From Sanguinoderma infundibulare (taxonomy: Eukaryota; Basidiomycota; Agaricomycetes; Polyporales; Polyporaceae): DNA of 64,000 nt. A program made the position numbers and the translations under genes. Location of the stretch: NCBI GenBank assembly GCA_032821775.1, contig JAVLRN010000005.1, positions 2,790,001 to 2,854,000 of the forward strand, in the 5' to 3' direction. The notes under the pieces were generated by a model. It was given only the letters and a program-made list of their open reading frames with translations. It made no database searches and was not told the DNA's origin. Shown here piece after piece: positions 45,651 to 60,164 of the stretch; position 1 is the first letter of the stretch; each line of letters starts with the position of its first letter.

Positions 45651-46690
45651 TTATGTGGGTGCCTTGGAAGCCCTCGCACTCCCTCACAGCGGCCGAATAA
45701 CGTGCACTTCGACTACCATCCCAGAGGGGCAAATGGGTGGCCCATCTTGGCGGATTCTGCGCGTTCCATGGCCTTCCGGGGTCGTGACTTACAATGGCTT
45801 ACCTGCACCTGGCATAGTAATGAAGCTTCATCGTGCTTTCTCTGAGCTGTCTCTCGAGCATCTGTGCTGTCGCTACAAGATTCCGATATACATCCTCCGC
45901 CGGTCCGATGGAATCGCATGGTATGACGGCTCGTTTCAACATCGTGACTGGGGCCGCTTAGGGTATCTGAGAAGCCATCGGCTTCGGTTCAGCCTTGACG
46001 CCGTTGTCTTGGCCTTCCGTGGATGCACAGACTCTATCCAGCATGCATGCTGCTCTTCATCAGTACGGACTTTCGGCCATAAACTGCAAGCTGTTGAGTT
46101 GGCGATCCGGAGCGTATGTAGCGGCGGTGACCTTGTACCAACTCTGGCAGCTCCGGTGCCGCCGCCAGTGCTGATGGTAATAAACCGAAACCTGACCAAG
46201 TCTTTTGTCCCCTCTCTGTTCTTGTAAGGTAGCCAGCTGTGCGATATGCATGTTATATTTTGCTGTGGCGCGAGGCGAAGGGAAGTGGATGCCGGCCGAG
46301 ACACCCGAGGTTAGCGCCAACTCATTTTCGTCCTAACCATTCGAGCACACACCCTCGCTGCGGCACGTCCAATCACCTGTCCCGTCGGTTTGGCAAAACA
46401 CCGTAGCGCGCATAGTGGGGACTCCGGGAGATTGTCAGCAAACACTCAAGGTACAGTCTCAGCAAAGAGAAGGATGGTTCAGCTCTACTCACGCGTTGTG
46501 CTGGCAGGCAATATCACGCCAGCTTTTCGGAAGATCCGGACACACCCTATGAAGCCCAATGAAGGATGTCTGATAGTAACCGGTAAGACGAACGTTGCTG
46601 CAGTGCTGTGCAGAAATGACATTCCAACACCATCCGTTAGGCGTAACACGCTCCACACGTTCTCAGACGAAGGCAGGCAAATATAGTCTT
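45651..46690. other. Intergenic; nothing supported
   Basis: A 237-codon open frame overlaps the end of the SDR but continues past its stop in another frame, with no family motif. I regard it as non-coding. Confidence 0.4.
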
Positions 46691-46694
46691 CAAC

Positions 46695-48270
46695 ATGCCC
46701 CCAATGATCTCCCTCGCCACCACTGCAGACAAAGACATTGACGACAACAGGTCTATCCGTTCTCTATTGCGTCCCCGAATCAGCACCAGTAAATACCCCG
46801 AGCTCCCATTTTTATTTTCCCGTTTGCCAGTCGGTGATCTCCTGCTCTCCCGCCTCTGCGTCGATCCTGCATCCCTGGAGCCACAGCGATTCGAAGGCGG
46901 GTGGGGATTGCCGTAAGAACTTCGCAATGCTTGGATTCGACTCGAGAAGGGGCTTCTCGTCGTCTCGGAATTGCTTCTAACGTCGACGGAACGGAGCCCT
47001 TGTGGCACCAGTGCGCGGTACTACGTGATTCGAACTCAAGAACTGGCCACACCCGGAGGACTATGGTTACCGAAATCTGCACGGCTCCTCCCGTGGAGCA
47101 ACGATGTGGATCTGTCAATCGCACGATGCGTTCCAAATGCTCGTTGTGCGTTGCTTTTTGACGGTGGCACTGTGGCTCTACCCCGGGCCTGTGCGGGGTT
47201 CGTCCCTGTCGTGACTGCAACGCACGACACAGTCCCGGATTGGGTGGCGTTCTTTCAGCAAGCATGCGCGAGCCAGGTCCCGGTCATTTGATCTCGCTGG
47301 AGTATCATCAAGTCCCCGTTGGACAAGGCAATGTAGATGCCATCTCTCGTTGGGTCCTCGTCAAGTTCCACAAGGATCCTTGCACACAGGAGTGGTCGCC
47401 ATTGACCAGCCCGATGGGCGCGCTTTTCTTGGTTCGACGCCTCGGGGAAGCGGACACCAGCCGGGATGCCTTTCTCTTCCTGCTCGACGTCGGCATCGCG
47501 TGCCGTACGGGAATTTGAATGGAGCGCCTACCTCCCGGGTCCGCGGCGTCGACTGCGGCGTACACACCGTCGCCCCGCCGCATGTTTGCCCCCTTCAGGG
47601 AGAAGGGCGAGCGCCCTACAATCAAGGACTATGACGCATACTGCCAACGTGTCCTGGAGATAGCCCTCTGGTCCCGCTCCCGGGCCACATGGCCGAAAGG
47701 CGGGTATCGAATGGCGCATCATGGTTGAGGTGGCCGGGTGGAACACAGAGTCGATGCGCACGACACTGCAGGACGAGCTGATGGAGCCGTGATGCGCACC
47801 ATCACGCACCCGTTACCATGGGTCCGGATGGGAGCACGTACGTCGATGAAACGTTGTCCATCGAGGAACTCGACATTATCTCGGGCGTGGCTAAAGTTGA
47901 CACCGGTAAGTGTTCTGGAGATTAATTAAGACTTGGCGCTGAACCGGAGTAATGTAGGAAATGGAAGACGTGTCATGGTGGCCAAAGCATTCAGAGGAGG
48001 CGCGTACACAGGAATTTGGATTTCTTGGCAGGAGCAATGGTTCCAGCGTCGGTTGCAGGACATTTACGCCGGCAAAGCCATGCCATTGAATTCACGGAAA
48101 TGGAGGGACACAAAGAAAGCGGGGAAACTGGGTGAGGTGATGGCAGGCAGTTCACCGACACCGTTATATACCTTCCGCAAGGTGGCGTGGGCCACATGTA
48201 CATGCCCAGCGGCAAGTCATCCTAGTGTTGGTTGCCCCTCCACACGCCACAAAAGACAACAACACAACTT
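46695..48270 (+). pseudogene. Decayed unrecognised gene
   Basis: Protein-like pieces follow each other on the plus strand. They are LRNAWIRLEKGLLVVSELLL after an in-frame TAA near 46914, YYVIRTQELATPGGLWLPKS, ARCALLFDGGTVALPRACAG, then (after a frameshift at about 47260-47290) LISLEYHQVPVGQGNVDAIS, then DYDAYCQRVLEIALWSRSRA. Next come STYVDETLSIEELDIISG at about 47820-47900 and AKAFRGGAYTGIWISWQEQ at about 47980. At least one stop codon and one frameshift break the frame. I do not recognise the family and propose no function. Confidence 0.35.
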
Positions 48271-49655
48271 CTAGATTGGGCGGGTGGTTGTGGCAGTTGG
48301 AGGCGTACCTCGGAGAATTATGACACCCCTGACGTTGAAACGGCGCATCCTTGAAGATCACAACATGCGCTCAACTGTTGACGGCTACGTAGCCTCGTTT
48401 GGCATCTGTCCATCTGCGCCCGAAAGATGGTACGTTCCGCCCAAGAAAACAAGGCAAGGAATACTCACGAGGAAGACTCTCGCCACCATAAAATGATCTA
48501 GATATAACCCAGAGGCGCTGATTCGAAGCGTCTGGCTTCTAGTTGGCTCAGGGCTGTAGAAACGTTTTGGTCCCCAGACATGATGGCATACGCCCAATCT
48601 TTACCATCCTCCGCCACGATGACTGTAAGCTCGACACATCCCTTTAAAGTCAAGACTGATCTTGACGTTTCAAAGAGTTACGATGGCCATGGTAAATGGT
48701 AAGTTCCTGTAGTGCAGACCCCAGGGCAGACTATCCTTATCGGATATGCGCTACGTACCCCTCTTAGAAATGCCACACGGCCATCAACAGCGCACGTTTG
48801 GCTCATCCTAGCAGATATGCTACAAACTTGTTGCATTCTATACTCGCACTAACCGCCTATTAGTGCGAGTATAGAACAGATGGGTATTACGAGACAACAA
48901 CAATCGCAAAATCAGGAAAACGAAATCATGTTACTCACATTTGGTGCACTGATGTGCGACATGTGCCGCCGCCCAAAATCAGCCCTCTGTCACGGCGTAC
49001 AGAGCGGACCACAGGGCACCCTCGGCACTATGACTTCCCCTCTCATCACCATCGCAGTTGACCGGGAGGCTAAAAGCCATCTTGAGTCAGTTCGTCGGCG
49101 CCGTTGGCAAGCCGTGGGGCCACTTTCCCGTGGTAGAACCGTCAGCATGGCAGGAGAATCTGTGGAGACAGAATGGAAGAAGGTGAATGAACACTTGCCT
49201 CTGAAGACGTGGAAGTGAAGAGGAAGAGAGTGCAGGCGATTGCGCGAAGCGCCATCGCAAGTTCCCTAGACAGAACGAGGAGTTTGAACGGGTCTAGGCG
49301 TCCGATCCCGGTAGACGCCACGCACGGTGACGCTCTCGTTTCGGGGTGGAAAAGCTCTGCACTTGAGTCTGTCTGTCTTGTCGAGAGATCTATCATCGAT
49401 GATATTAACATTGATTGGGCGGGTGCGGGATGCAGGTATCTCAAATGATTACAATCCTCTTCGCTAGGATCGCGAGCGATGGATGCTTGCGTTGCAACAC
49501 TAACATCTGACTAGGCAAGAAATCGGTAGATGTACATATCATCCTAAGTGCACGATGAGCTCGAAATCAAACACGGCAACCTGGAAGACAAATGCAGCAT
49601 ACATAGTCCATTCTTCAGTGAGAGGTCTTCGCTGGAATGATGACGATCTCGTCCT
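48271..49655. other. Intergenic with a strong hairpin
   Basis: A perfect 17-bp hairpin, ttctatactcgcactaa, with a 7-base loop, at 48836-48876. No gene recognised in the rest. Confidence 0.5.
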
Positions 49656-50186
49656 TCAAGCCTTCGTCAACTTCTCCCTGACCCTCTCCACGAGCGCGTC
49701 GAAGGTAGTGAGTTCCTCGATCCCGTACCGATCGCAGACCATCTCCACGTTTCCCTTCCGGTAGAACTTCTCCGGGCAGCATACGATGAGCTTCGACTTG
49801 TCCTTGACGTGCAACCCGAGCTCGAGGAGTGTGATCGGGCTCTTCGTCTTCTCGTCGAAGTACATCGCGATCACGTCCGCCTCATCGAGACGGTCGAGCT
49901 CCCAGCTGACCTGCTCGTAGAAGTGGGGGTTCGTCTTCCGCTGCTCCCAAGACGAGTCCCAATTTCTGCGCCGCGGGTTGAAGATAGTACAGCTGATGTC
50001 GGAGAGCTTGTCCGTCAAGCGGCGCTGCCATTCCTCGGCTGCACCCATCTCGATGGAACCGGCGAGGAAGACGGAGCGGCCCCGGACCTCCCCGATTTGG
50101 TCGGGGGCGATGTAGACGAGCGGTCCGTTCGTGGTCTCGCCGGACTGCGACTGGGAGGTTTGGGAAAGGGGTTTGAGGTCCGCCAT
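49656..50186 (-). CDS. Nucleoside 2-deoxyribosyltransferase-like protein
   Basis: A single-exon frame of 176 residues from the ATG at 50186. A non-conserved N-terminal tail (MADLKPLSQTSQSQSGETTN) precedes the domain: GRSVFLAGSIEMGAAEEWQR, SCTIFNPRRRNWDSSWEQRK, FYEQVSWELDRLDEADVIAM, SPITLLELGLHVKDKSKLIV and GNVEMVCDRYGIE. This matches the nucleoside 2-deoxyribosyltransferase superfamily. The FLAGSI nucleotide-binding start and the Glu in the LLELG motif are the expected catalytic-region features. Activity could be base exchange or N-glycosidase action on nucleotides; no substrate can be named. A paralog of 153 residues lies 0.7 kb upstream on the same strand. A tatatata TATA box sits about 150 bp upstream (50335-50343). 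Confidence 0.8.
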   Translation of the reverse strand: MADLKPLSQTSQSQSGETTNGPLVYIAPDQIGEVRGRSVFLAGSIEMGAAEEWQRRLTDKLSDISCTIFNPRRRNWDSSWEQRKTNPHFYEQVSWELDRLDEADVIAMYFDEKTKSPITLLELGLHVKDKSKLIVCCPEKFYRKGNVEMVCDRYGIEELTTFDALVERVREKLTKA

Positions 50187-50901
50187 TAGTGGTGAGTACC
50201 GGTGAGTGTGCTTTGGGGATGTATGGAGGTGAGGGTGACGATGGAGAGGAGGAGCTAGGAGATGCGAATTCAGAAGCTGGTGGGCGGTGTGGTAGCTGGA
50301 CTAGGAATGGACACTGGGAGTCCGAGAGGCAGGCTATATATACGCATCCCCGGCGTGGGACGTCCGGAGACAGGGCGGGTCCTTGCTGTCAGTTCCGATC
50401 CGGACTCCATTGTGCACCAGGATCGTCCCTGCCATTGTGCACGGCCATTTGTCGCAGTGACCAGACAGTCGGTTTTGTTTGCAATCTAGCAAGCATAAAA
50501 GCAAGACAAGTAACCCTCGTGGCACTGGCGGGTCCGAGTCAGGTCAGAGCGGCATTAATGCACAAGGTATATTGTATCGGCGCTGGCGGTGCACCGCCTA
50601 CAACTTTAAAGTTCTCACCGCTTTATGCACGGATCATTTTGGTACATGCAATCCATCTGGTCTATGCGGAACTCTAAGTAATGAGACGTGTGGGCTATGC
50701 GTGGGCTATGCGGGAATTCTAGAAATCCGGGAATGTGCATCTGGCATATGCATACGTCGCGGATAGCCCTCTTTGTTTAGGAAAGAAAGCCCACCTCCGC
50801 TGTCGAGCCAGCTCTGTATGTTCCGAACTGGCTGTCCGATTGTACAATAGCTGGTGTCTTATTTTATTTGACATTTGAACTCAGATGACGCATCGCAACA
50901 A
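50187..50901. other. Spacer between the two deoxyribosyltransferase-like genes
   Basis: Contains the promoter of the downstream gene (TATA at about 50335-50343) and a doubled tgggctatgcg near 50690-50712. No gene seen. Confidence 0.5.
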
Positions 50902-51363
50902 CTAGTTGGCTATCTTCCGGATAACTGCCTCGACCAGCTCTTCGAACGTGTCCACCAACGGAATGTTGAACCGCTCGCAGACGATCTCTACGTTGCCTTT
51001 CTGTCCAAACCCATCTGGACAGCACACCACCAGTTTCCCTGAGCGAGCGGACAGCCCCATCTCCAGAAGGGAGACCGGAGATGGCTTTCCTGGATGCAAA
51101 TACACCGCGATAACGTCTGCGCTCTCCTGTGCGTCTAGCTCCCACTGCACCTGGGCATAGAACCGCGCGTCGGTCTTACGTTCCGTCCAGGTGCCGTCCC
51201 AATCTTCCCGTAGGGGGTTGAAGATTGTGATAGGAAGATGCTGCAGCTGACGGATGATCTTCGCATGCCAGTCGTCAGCTATCGAACCGGCGAGGAAGAC
51301 GGCGCGGCCGATCGGTTGGATGCTATCCAACGCATTGCGGATCGTCGCTGGTGTCTCGGCCAT
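50902..51363 (-). CDS. Nucleoside 2-deoxyribosyltransferase-like protein (paralog)
   Basis: 153 residues from the ATG at 51363, no intron: MAETPATIRNALDSIQPIGR, AVFLAGSIADDWHAKIIRQL, ITIFNPLREDWDGTWTERKT, FYAQVQWELDAQESADVIAV, SPVSLLEMGLSARSGKLVVC and GNVEIVCERFNIPLVDTFEE. It shares all motifs of the neighbour, with a Glu in LLEMG and a shorter N terminus. Sequence divergence between the two suggests an old tandem duplication. A tctatatgaga TATA-like element lies about 110 bp upstream (51471-51481). Confidence 0.8.
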   Translation of the reverse strand: MAETPATIRNALDSIQPIGRAVFLAGSIADDWHAKIIRQLQHLPITIFNPLREDWDGTWTERKTDARFYAQVQWELDAQESADVIAVYLHPGKPSPVSLLEMGLSARSGKLVVCCPDGFGQKGNVEIVCERFNIPLVDTFEELVEAVIRKIAN

Positions 51364-51925
51364 GGTGGCACGTCCAGACGCCCGCTAGCCATCGATAGGT
51401 GGGAAGCAGAGCAAAAACGTCAGGGCAGAGTTCACGAAGCGCGATGAAAGAGGACCGTGCTACGGTCAGCTCTCATATAGAGATGCGGAGAGCTCGAGTG
51501 AGTGCTCTTACCTGTGCACGAGAGTTGCGCAGGCAATGAGATCCGAGAAGACGACGAGGACGGGTCTTATAAGTCGCTCGTCCATTGCTATATATGTCCC
51601 TAATTGGGGTCAGGTGCTGCAGGATACAGGGGAAGTGGCTCGCAAAAACGTGTCGATGGTCCACCTCGTGTACAGAAGGTTGGTACGTCAAACTCTCTTT
51701 GAACCTCATTGTGGAACCACACACTCTTGTCTCGCTGGCGAGTAGCACGTCGTCTTCTTTGTGGACGTCAGAAGGCAACCACATAGTGTGTCAGTCAAGT
51801 TCCCATGTACGCGCCTTCAATCATCGACGGCCGCCGTTTTTTACAGTGACTGAGTCAGACACCTCGTATCGGTTTCGTCCGGGTCATTGAATTTGTCTAA
51901 GTCTATATCGTGGTCGTGGGCGGTA

Positions 51926-52320
51926 TCACATTACCTCTCCTTTCTTATCTTCATCTACATTTCCACCGCTCTCGCTCTTATCCTGTTCTAATTGCGTCGC
52001 CGTTTCTAGTACTTGAATGTTGTCGGACCCATCGCCCGCATTCGCAGGTGCCTCCACGTCCGGGACAGCCGCCCCGACTTCGGCAGCGAGACGTTTACGA
52101 CGGCGCCTCGCGAGCGGATTCAGGATGAGCGCCAGGAGAAGGACGATAGCGTCAAGGACCTGCAACCATTGAGATATTTAGCGTAAGGGGCTGCGATGCG
52201 TACCAGCGTGATTAACCGTACCACCACGACCGAGTACGTCACACCAGCGATGACGTCGAAATCTCCCTTGAACGCGAGCGAGAGGTCGTTAAAGACGCCG
52301 CCGAGCATGTTGATCAGCAT
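51926..52320 (-). CDS. Small membrane protein, possibly a gene remnant
   Basis: Two exons (intron about 52159-52218) with an ATG at 52320: MLINMLGGVFNDLSLAFKGD, FDVIAGVTYSVVVVRLITL, then VLDAIVLLLALILNPLARRR and an acidic tail ending DEDKKGEVM at TGA 51926-51928. Two hydrophobic segments could be membrane helices, with basic RRRRKR after the second. No family is recognised. Upstream in-frame sequence (HSFREHRHGRPFHE) may belong to it. The CoA-transferase fragment starts about 50 bp away on the other strand, so this gene could itself be truncated. Confidence 0.4.
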
Positions 52321-52369
52321 TTCGTGGAACGGTCTTCCATGTCGATGCTCGCGAAACGAATGCTGATAA

Positions 52370-53223
52370 GTCGTCAGGTATACGGCCAACAACCACAACG
52401 GCGTCATGGCTCGGAACGCCAAGCTGACCATCGTCGAGGCCGAGGAGATTGTGTACGTGACAGCTGACGCTGGGCCCGTGTTCACGATTAAGCTGACAAC
52501 CGTTCTGCAGTCCTGTTGGCAGCCTATGCGATCCATGTCCCGGGTGTACATGTCGATCGTATCGTACAGGCTAGCGGGCCCAAGTCGATCGAGGTGGAGA
52601 AGCTAGCGCCCAATCCCGCCGCACAGCCAAGCGCGAACTCTGCAGGAGCCTCAGACAAGGCGGCAAAGGACTGGCGTCATCGCATCGCGAAGCGTGCTGC
52701 TCGCGAAATTGGCGACGGCTTCTACGTTAACCTTGGCGTCGGCGTCACTACACTCATCCCGGAAGTAAGTCGCTTGAATTGGTTGGTACTACATCGACGG
52801 TCTGAACTGATGCTTTCGTATTAGCACCTGGATCCCAATGTCAAGGTGTGGGTGGAGAGCGAGAACGGGATCTTGGGGATGGGTCCTTACCCGACTGCCA
52901 ACGAAGTTGACGCGTGAGCTCACTTATCTGTCTTGGGGCCCGGGCAACGTGCTGAGTGGGCCTCATTGCGTTTAGTGACATCATCAACGCCGGCAAAGAG
53001 ACCACGACGTTGCTTCCTGGCGCCTCATGTTTCGGTCCGTACGCGTGTTCGGATGCATGTCTTCTTGGAGCTTACCGTTGATGCAGATTCTGCGGAGTCG
53101 TTCAACATGATCCGTGGTGGGCACATGGACGTCACCTCCCTTGGTGTTGGTAAATTTCACTTTTCGTTTCCAGACGCAGCTCACGTTTTTCGTGATGCAG
53201 GCTATGCAGGTCTCGCAAGCGGG
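52370..53223 (+). pseudogene. Internal fragment of succinyl-CoA:3-ketoacid CoA-transferase (SCOT)
   Basis: Exon-by-exon resemblance to SCOT: VVRYTANNHNGVMARNAKLT, IVEAEEI, AIHVPGVHVDRIVQ, KDWRHRIAKRAAREIGDGFY, NLGVGVTTLIPEHLDPNV, WVESENGILGMGPYPTANEV (the SENG motif carrying the catalytic Glu), DIINAGKETTTLLPGASCF, SAESFNMIRGGHMDVTSLG and AMQVSQAGD. Then homology stops. The A-type half before VVRYTANN and the whole C-terminal part are absent. The introns are preserved, so it came from DNA, not from a processed transcript. A stop codon follows shortly. SCOT activates acetoacetate in mitochondria; this fragment would be inactive. Confidence 0.8.
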
Positions 53224-53631
53224 TGATAGACGTCCTAGGAATTTTCGATGCGCCATTTCAACATGCAGGAAGAGTCGGAGTGGGAACATCATGGTAACAT
53301 CGCACTATTACCCTGCTTCAGAGTTGCCCACGCATGTATGGATAGAAAACACCCCTGGGCATGCCTGAGCTACAAAGGCATACCTCGCTAACTGGCCTAC
53401 TCATGTGTTTCCTATAAATATGGCGTGCAGAAGTACCGGCGCTTGTATGACGTCGGCGTTGAGTAGCATCAAACGGATTTGGCTGTGCAAGCGAGCATCG
53501 CGTCGTCGACCAAGCCCGCCAAGTTCAGCCACTCTATGCACTCTCCTTGACTTTCTCCCACCCCGCTGCCATCTCTCGCTTTCGCCGTTCGCTCTTTCAT
53601 TGCACAATCGCTCTGTGGCGCCGCTATCGCT
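53224..53631. other. Intergenic; TBC gene upstream region
   Basis: Holds pyrimidine-rich sequence near 53540-53600. No other gene seen. Confidence 0.4.
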
Positions 53632-56607
53632 ATGGGCGAGCTGCGAAATAGACCGGACGTCAAAGAAATCAAGTCTGTCCTCTGATTGGGGCTCCGGTCC
53701 ACAGACTCATCTCTGTAACCTATGACCCCCTTCCCTCCAGGGACGCTTACGACCACTTGTTCAATGTCGGGCACAAGGTAGCCAAGCTGAAGGACGCCGC
53801 GCTCACCGGCCGGCTCTTCCAAGGCCAGAACGTCGAGGGCACTGCAGTGGGGGTCGTCGGACGGAGCATGGCTTGGAAGGTGTGCTTGCTGTCCCGGAGA
53901 TGTTTCCCGCCCTCTCCACGCTGATGCAATTCCAATCGCGATCAAGCTGTTCATCGTCCCAGGTGAGCCACTGCAGGATGTCCCGGACGTCGAGGCGACC
54001 CCGCCGTGGAGGACTTTGCGCGCCGCCCGAGAGGACTACAAGAGATTGCTCATGGAGAAGATGCGCGCACCCGACGGTGGATACGAAGAGGGGTTCACTA
54101 TTCCAGGCTCAGGTATATCGCCTCCAAGGACGGAGAGGACAGCTGGAAACCTCGAGATGAACAACCCGTTGAGTCTGCATGACGAGGTGCGCCTTATCTG
54201 TCGGTTACATGCGTGCTTCGACCCACACAGTCGTCCCTCAGAATCCATGGAGAGAATGGTTCGCGGCAGCTGAATTGCGGAAGACTATTCTGCAAGATGT
54301 CGAACGAACGTACGTCGTCCTTTGTCTATCTGCGTCTCGCCTGCTCGAGGAAATTCGCGAAACATTACACCTCCCCGATTTCAATCGTTCGCCCGGTCAT
54401 GAAGACGGGATCGTTGCTTACTTTTTATGATGCAGTTTCCCCGATGTCGCTTACTTCCGCGACGCAGAGGTACAAGCCGAACTAGCCCATATCCTCTTCC
54501 TCTACTCCGACATGCATCCAGACATCGGCTATCGCCAAGGAATGCACGAACTCCTCGCGCCTTTATACTACGCGGTGGACTACGACTCAATACCAGACGA
54601 CAGCAGCGTGGACCCCGCACCCAAGGAGTTCTGTTCCCGCGCATGGGTCGCCGCAGACGCCTGGTCGCTGTTCACGGCGGTGATGAAGGGTGCTGGGAGG
54701 TGGTACGAATGGCAGGAGAAGAAAACTCCCGCGATGGCGGAGTTGAGTCCCCTTCCTTCTCACGTCCAGTTGAACATCGCTGCGAACAGCCAGATGAAGC
54801 CGTATATTGCGCCGATCGTTGAGGCTGCGAACCGCGTACAGTCGGTGTTGCTCAAGGGCGTCGATCCGGAACTATGGAAAGCCATGCAGACCGCCGGGAT
54901 CGAGCCACAGATATATGGAATGTATGCGCGCATTTCTCTCTATTCTTGTGCGCAAGGGCTGACTGTAATGATAGTCGCTGGCTACGTCTGCTCTTCACGC
55001 GAGAACTTGTCTTGGATGATGCCATGGTTCTGTGGGATGGCCTGTTCGCTGTCGACCCTTCATTTGATCTGGCGTTGTGGATATGCGTGGCAATGCTAGT
55101 GCGCATTCGAAACAAACGTGCGGTCTTCTCGTAACTATTTTTCATTTGGCGGAGCTGATATCGTTGCTCAGTGATCCCTGCGGATTACAGCACTCAGCTA
55201 ACATGTCTCCTCCGATACCCAGCTAACCCACTGGCTGCCGGCGGCTACGCCGAACCTACCCCCGTCCACCACGCAACCCTGCTCATCCGCCAAGCCCTCA
55301 CGTTGCAGATGTCGCCCACCCCGACCGTCGGGGTTTCTATCATACACGAGAACAAACACCTCTTGGGCATCCCGACGGAGGTCCCGCCACCAATATCGCC
55401 GCCTGTCCACCGGCGTCCACGACAGGGGGAGAGGAATCGAGCATTCACGAATGGGAGTGTCTCACCCATTGCGGAGGCTGGGAACAGCAGGGGTGGGCAT
55501 AACCGGCAGATGTCGAACACGATGGGCCTTCCAGAATCGCTTGCGCGTGGATTGTTGGAGCGAGGGGAAAGTTTGGGTATCAACAAGACGGTTATGAACG
55601 CTGTTTCTGAGTTGAAGGTGAATTGAGATGTGTCTGTTTGGCTTGGAAAGAGCTGATTGTTTCTGTAGAAAAACTTGCCAGATCTTGCTACTGCGCTGGG
55701 ACGGTTGCCTCTGACGCCACAATCTGCGAATGCGATGTACCCGATGTCCCCAGAACGTCCCGCTGGCGAACGTCCGCCTTGGGAACCCCGGACTCGGAAT
55801 GAGATGGAGCGGGAGGTCTCGCAAACACGCGTGTTGCAGAGGAAGCTCGGGGACACGGTTGGTTGGATCGTCGACACGCTGCTGTTGGATGAAGCCGACG
55901 CCAAGGGCGAGAATGGCAAGAAGACGGTCCAGAAGCGGAAACGAGAAGCTCTCGAGAGCCTGGCATACGTCCGGGACATCTTGAAAGGGACTGTCAACGA
56001 GATCGAAGAGGAACGGCTGCTTGGGGAAGAGGAAGGAAAGCGGCGAAGGGATAAAGAACGGAGGGAGAGAGAAGCGGCAGAGGCGCTGAGCAGGAAGGCA
56101 TCCGCACCACACCCTCCGATGCCCGCTGCTTCCATCCCGATAGAAGTGCGGCCTCAAGGGGCTGGCGCGCGTCGATCCCAAGATTACTTCGTACCCCATG
56201 GCACGGGTTCCCATCCACCCACGAACCCCGCACCCGCCCCCGTCGTCGCCCACCCTGCTGGCCAGCCTAACCGTCTGCCTCCGTCGCTCTCCGTCGCTCC
56301 CATTTCTACTTCCCAGTCGTTCCCGCTCCCGACCTCGCCATCAATCACCAAGAACCCGTCGTCGGGTGTGTCGACGCTGAGCGCGCCGTGGAACTATACC
56401 AAGACGGACTTCTCGAGCTCGGACTCGCCGATTGCCAACTTGCCACGTGTGCCGCCGCGGATGTCGACGACGCTGCCGCGGACGAACGTTCTCGGGCAGG
56501 CGTTCAGGAATCACCCGCCACCGCCTGCGTCGCTGCTCGAGGGAGCTGTTTCGCGCGATCAAAAGCAGAAGCAGGCTCCGTACGACCCGTTGGGTGCTAT
56601 ACCGTAG
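53632..56607 (+). CDS. TBC-domain Rab GTPase-activating protein
   Basis: Multi-exon gene. The start is MGELRNRPDVKEIKDAYDHL (ATG 53632, with an intron after the fourteenth codon). The TBC core has SMAWK, NPWREWFAAAELRKTIL, the arginine finger LQDVERTFPDV (IxxDxxR), and the glutamine finger IGYRQGMHELLAPLYY (YxQ). The catalytic pair is intact. Next come RWLRLLFTRELVLDDAMVLW, WDGLFAVDPSFDLALWIC and a long Ser/Pro-rich C-terminal tail with a helix (VQKRKREALESLAYVRDILK, EEERLLGEEEGKRRRDKERR). It ends APYDPLGAIP. The catalytic order and the NPL/insert layout resemble TBC1D5 types, which act on Rab7 and retromer-linked traffic; the exact Rab is not determinable. The stop is at 56605-56607. SDH1 begins 277 bp downstream on the same strand. 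Confidence 0.85.
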
Positions 56608-56883
56608 AGTGTAAGTAGAATGCCCATATCGAATATACATACAGTGTGCATCTTGTCTCCAAAGACCAGGCCTCGGTGACTATTTGCCTCGTGAAAAAGG
56701 GAAGGGGGTGGGGGAGAAATCACACGGCTGTGATTGGTTTCGGCCGTGAACGGGATTTCGGGGAGCGTGGCCCGAGCGACCCGTCGACTCCTGGCGCTTG
56801 ACTTTGGACCGTTGGCTGCTGAAGTTCCTCCTCCTCCTCCGCATCCCCATCGTCGTCCGCGACATCCTCCCCCACCCGCCGCC

Positions 56884-59403
<2,520 letters not shown>

Positions 59404-60164
59404 GCGCGTCGTGGGGGTAACGTGTCGGAGGATCCATTACAGCCATTTTGTCGCAACGCTAGAACCACTAGCCTCGCTCTTTGGTCCTTATCTGATTGTC
59501 GCTTGTTTTCGACCGCAGCGTTTTTTTCCACGCAATATCATAATCTTCTAAACCCATGTCGTTGTCGTGACATTTCAGTCAAGTTGGTTCGAGGTAAGAT
59601 TGACCTTGACTCGACTTCGGTTCCCGGACATCAAGAGGCGAAGACAATCCGAACAGTGCGCCGCACAAGCGATGGGATTGGCCTTTCAAGTTCGCGGGGA
59701 CAGAATCACACACGGTGGGATGATCGTGTGTTACTTCGGTTCCTCGGATTTCAGGGTGGCAATGCGGACGTCAATGTCTGCCGCATAATACGTCATTCGT
59801 CGTCTTTCACATCCCCAGCAACCCAGCCACTGTGAAGGCATGTCGGGCAGCTCAAGCCTGGGCTTCGCCAGCCTCGTTCCGATCTGCAAGTCAACCAAGG
59901 CTAGCTATCTGTGGAAGGCGACCTGCCAAATCGGAACCGGAGGTTGGGTGGTTAGCCACCATCGTGAAGGGTATAAAGAACCACCCCGGAGCGCCATCTC
60001 CTCATCCACAACCATCATCTGCCAGTGCCACTCTCCACTACCAGCGCTCATCAGCGATGCTCTTCATCATCTTCTCTCGCTCGCCTGCAACTAGAAAACA
60101 AGAAAACTCAGATCTGCTTCCTTTCCTGTCTACTTGCAAGAAGACTCATCAGCTTTCCCTTCTC
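59404..60164. other. SDH1 downstream and upstream region of FHPTRPP locus
   Basis: No independent gene. A ggtataaagaacc TATA box lies near 59970-59982, about 190 bp before the ATG at 60165. A short upstream frame starts with ATG at 60058. Confidence 0.5.

Noticed and set aside
45514..46227. 237-codon plus-strand frame
   Set aside because: It starts inside the SDR exon in the right frame but reads through the intron before the last exon; the spliced stop at 45648-45650 fits the family.
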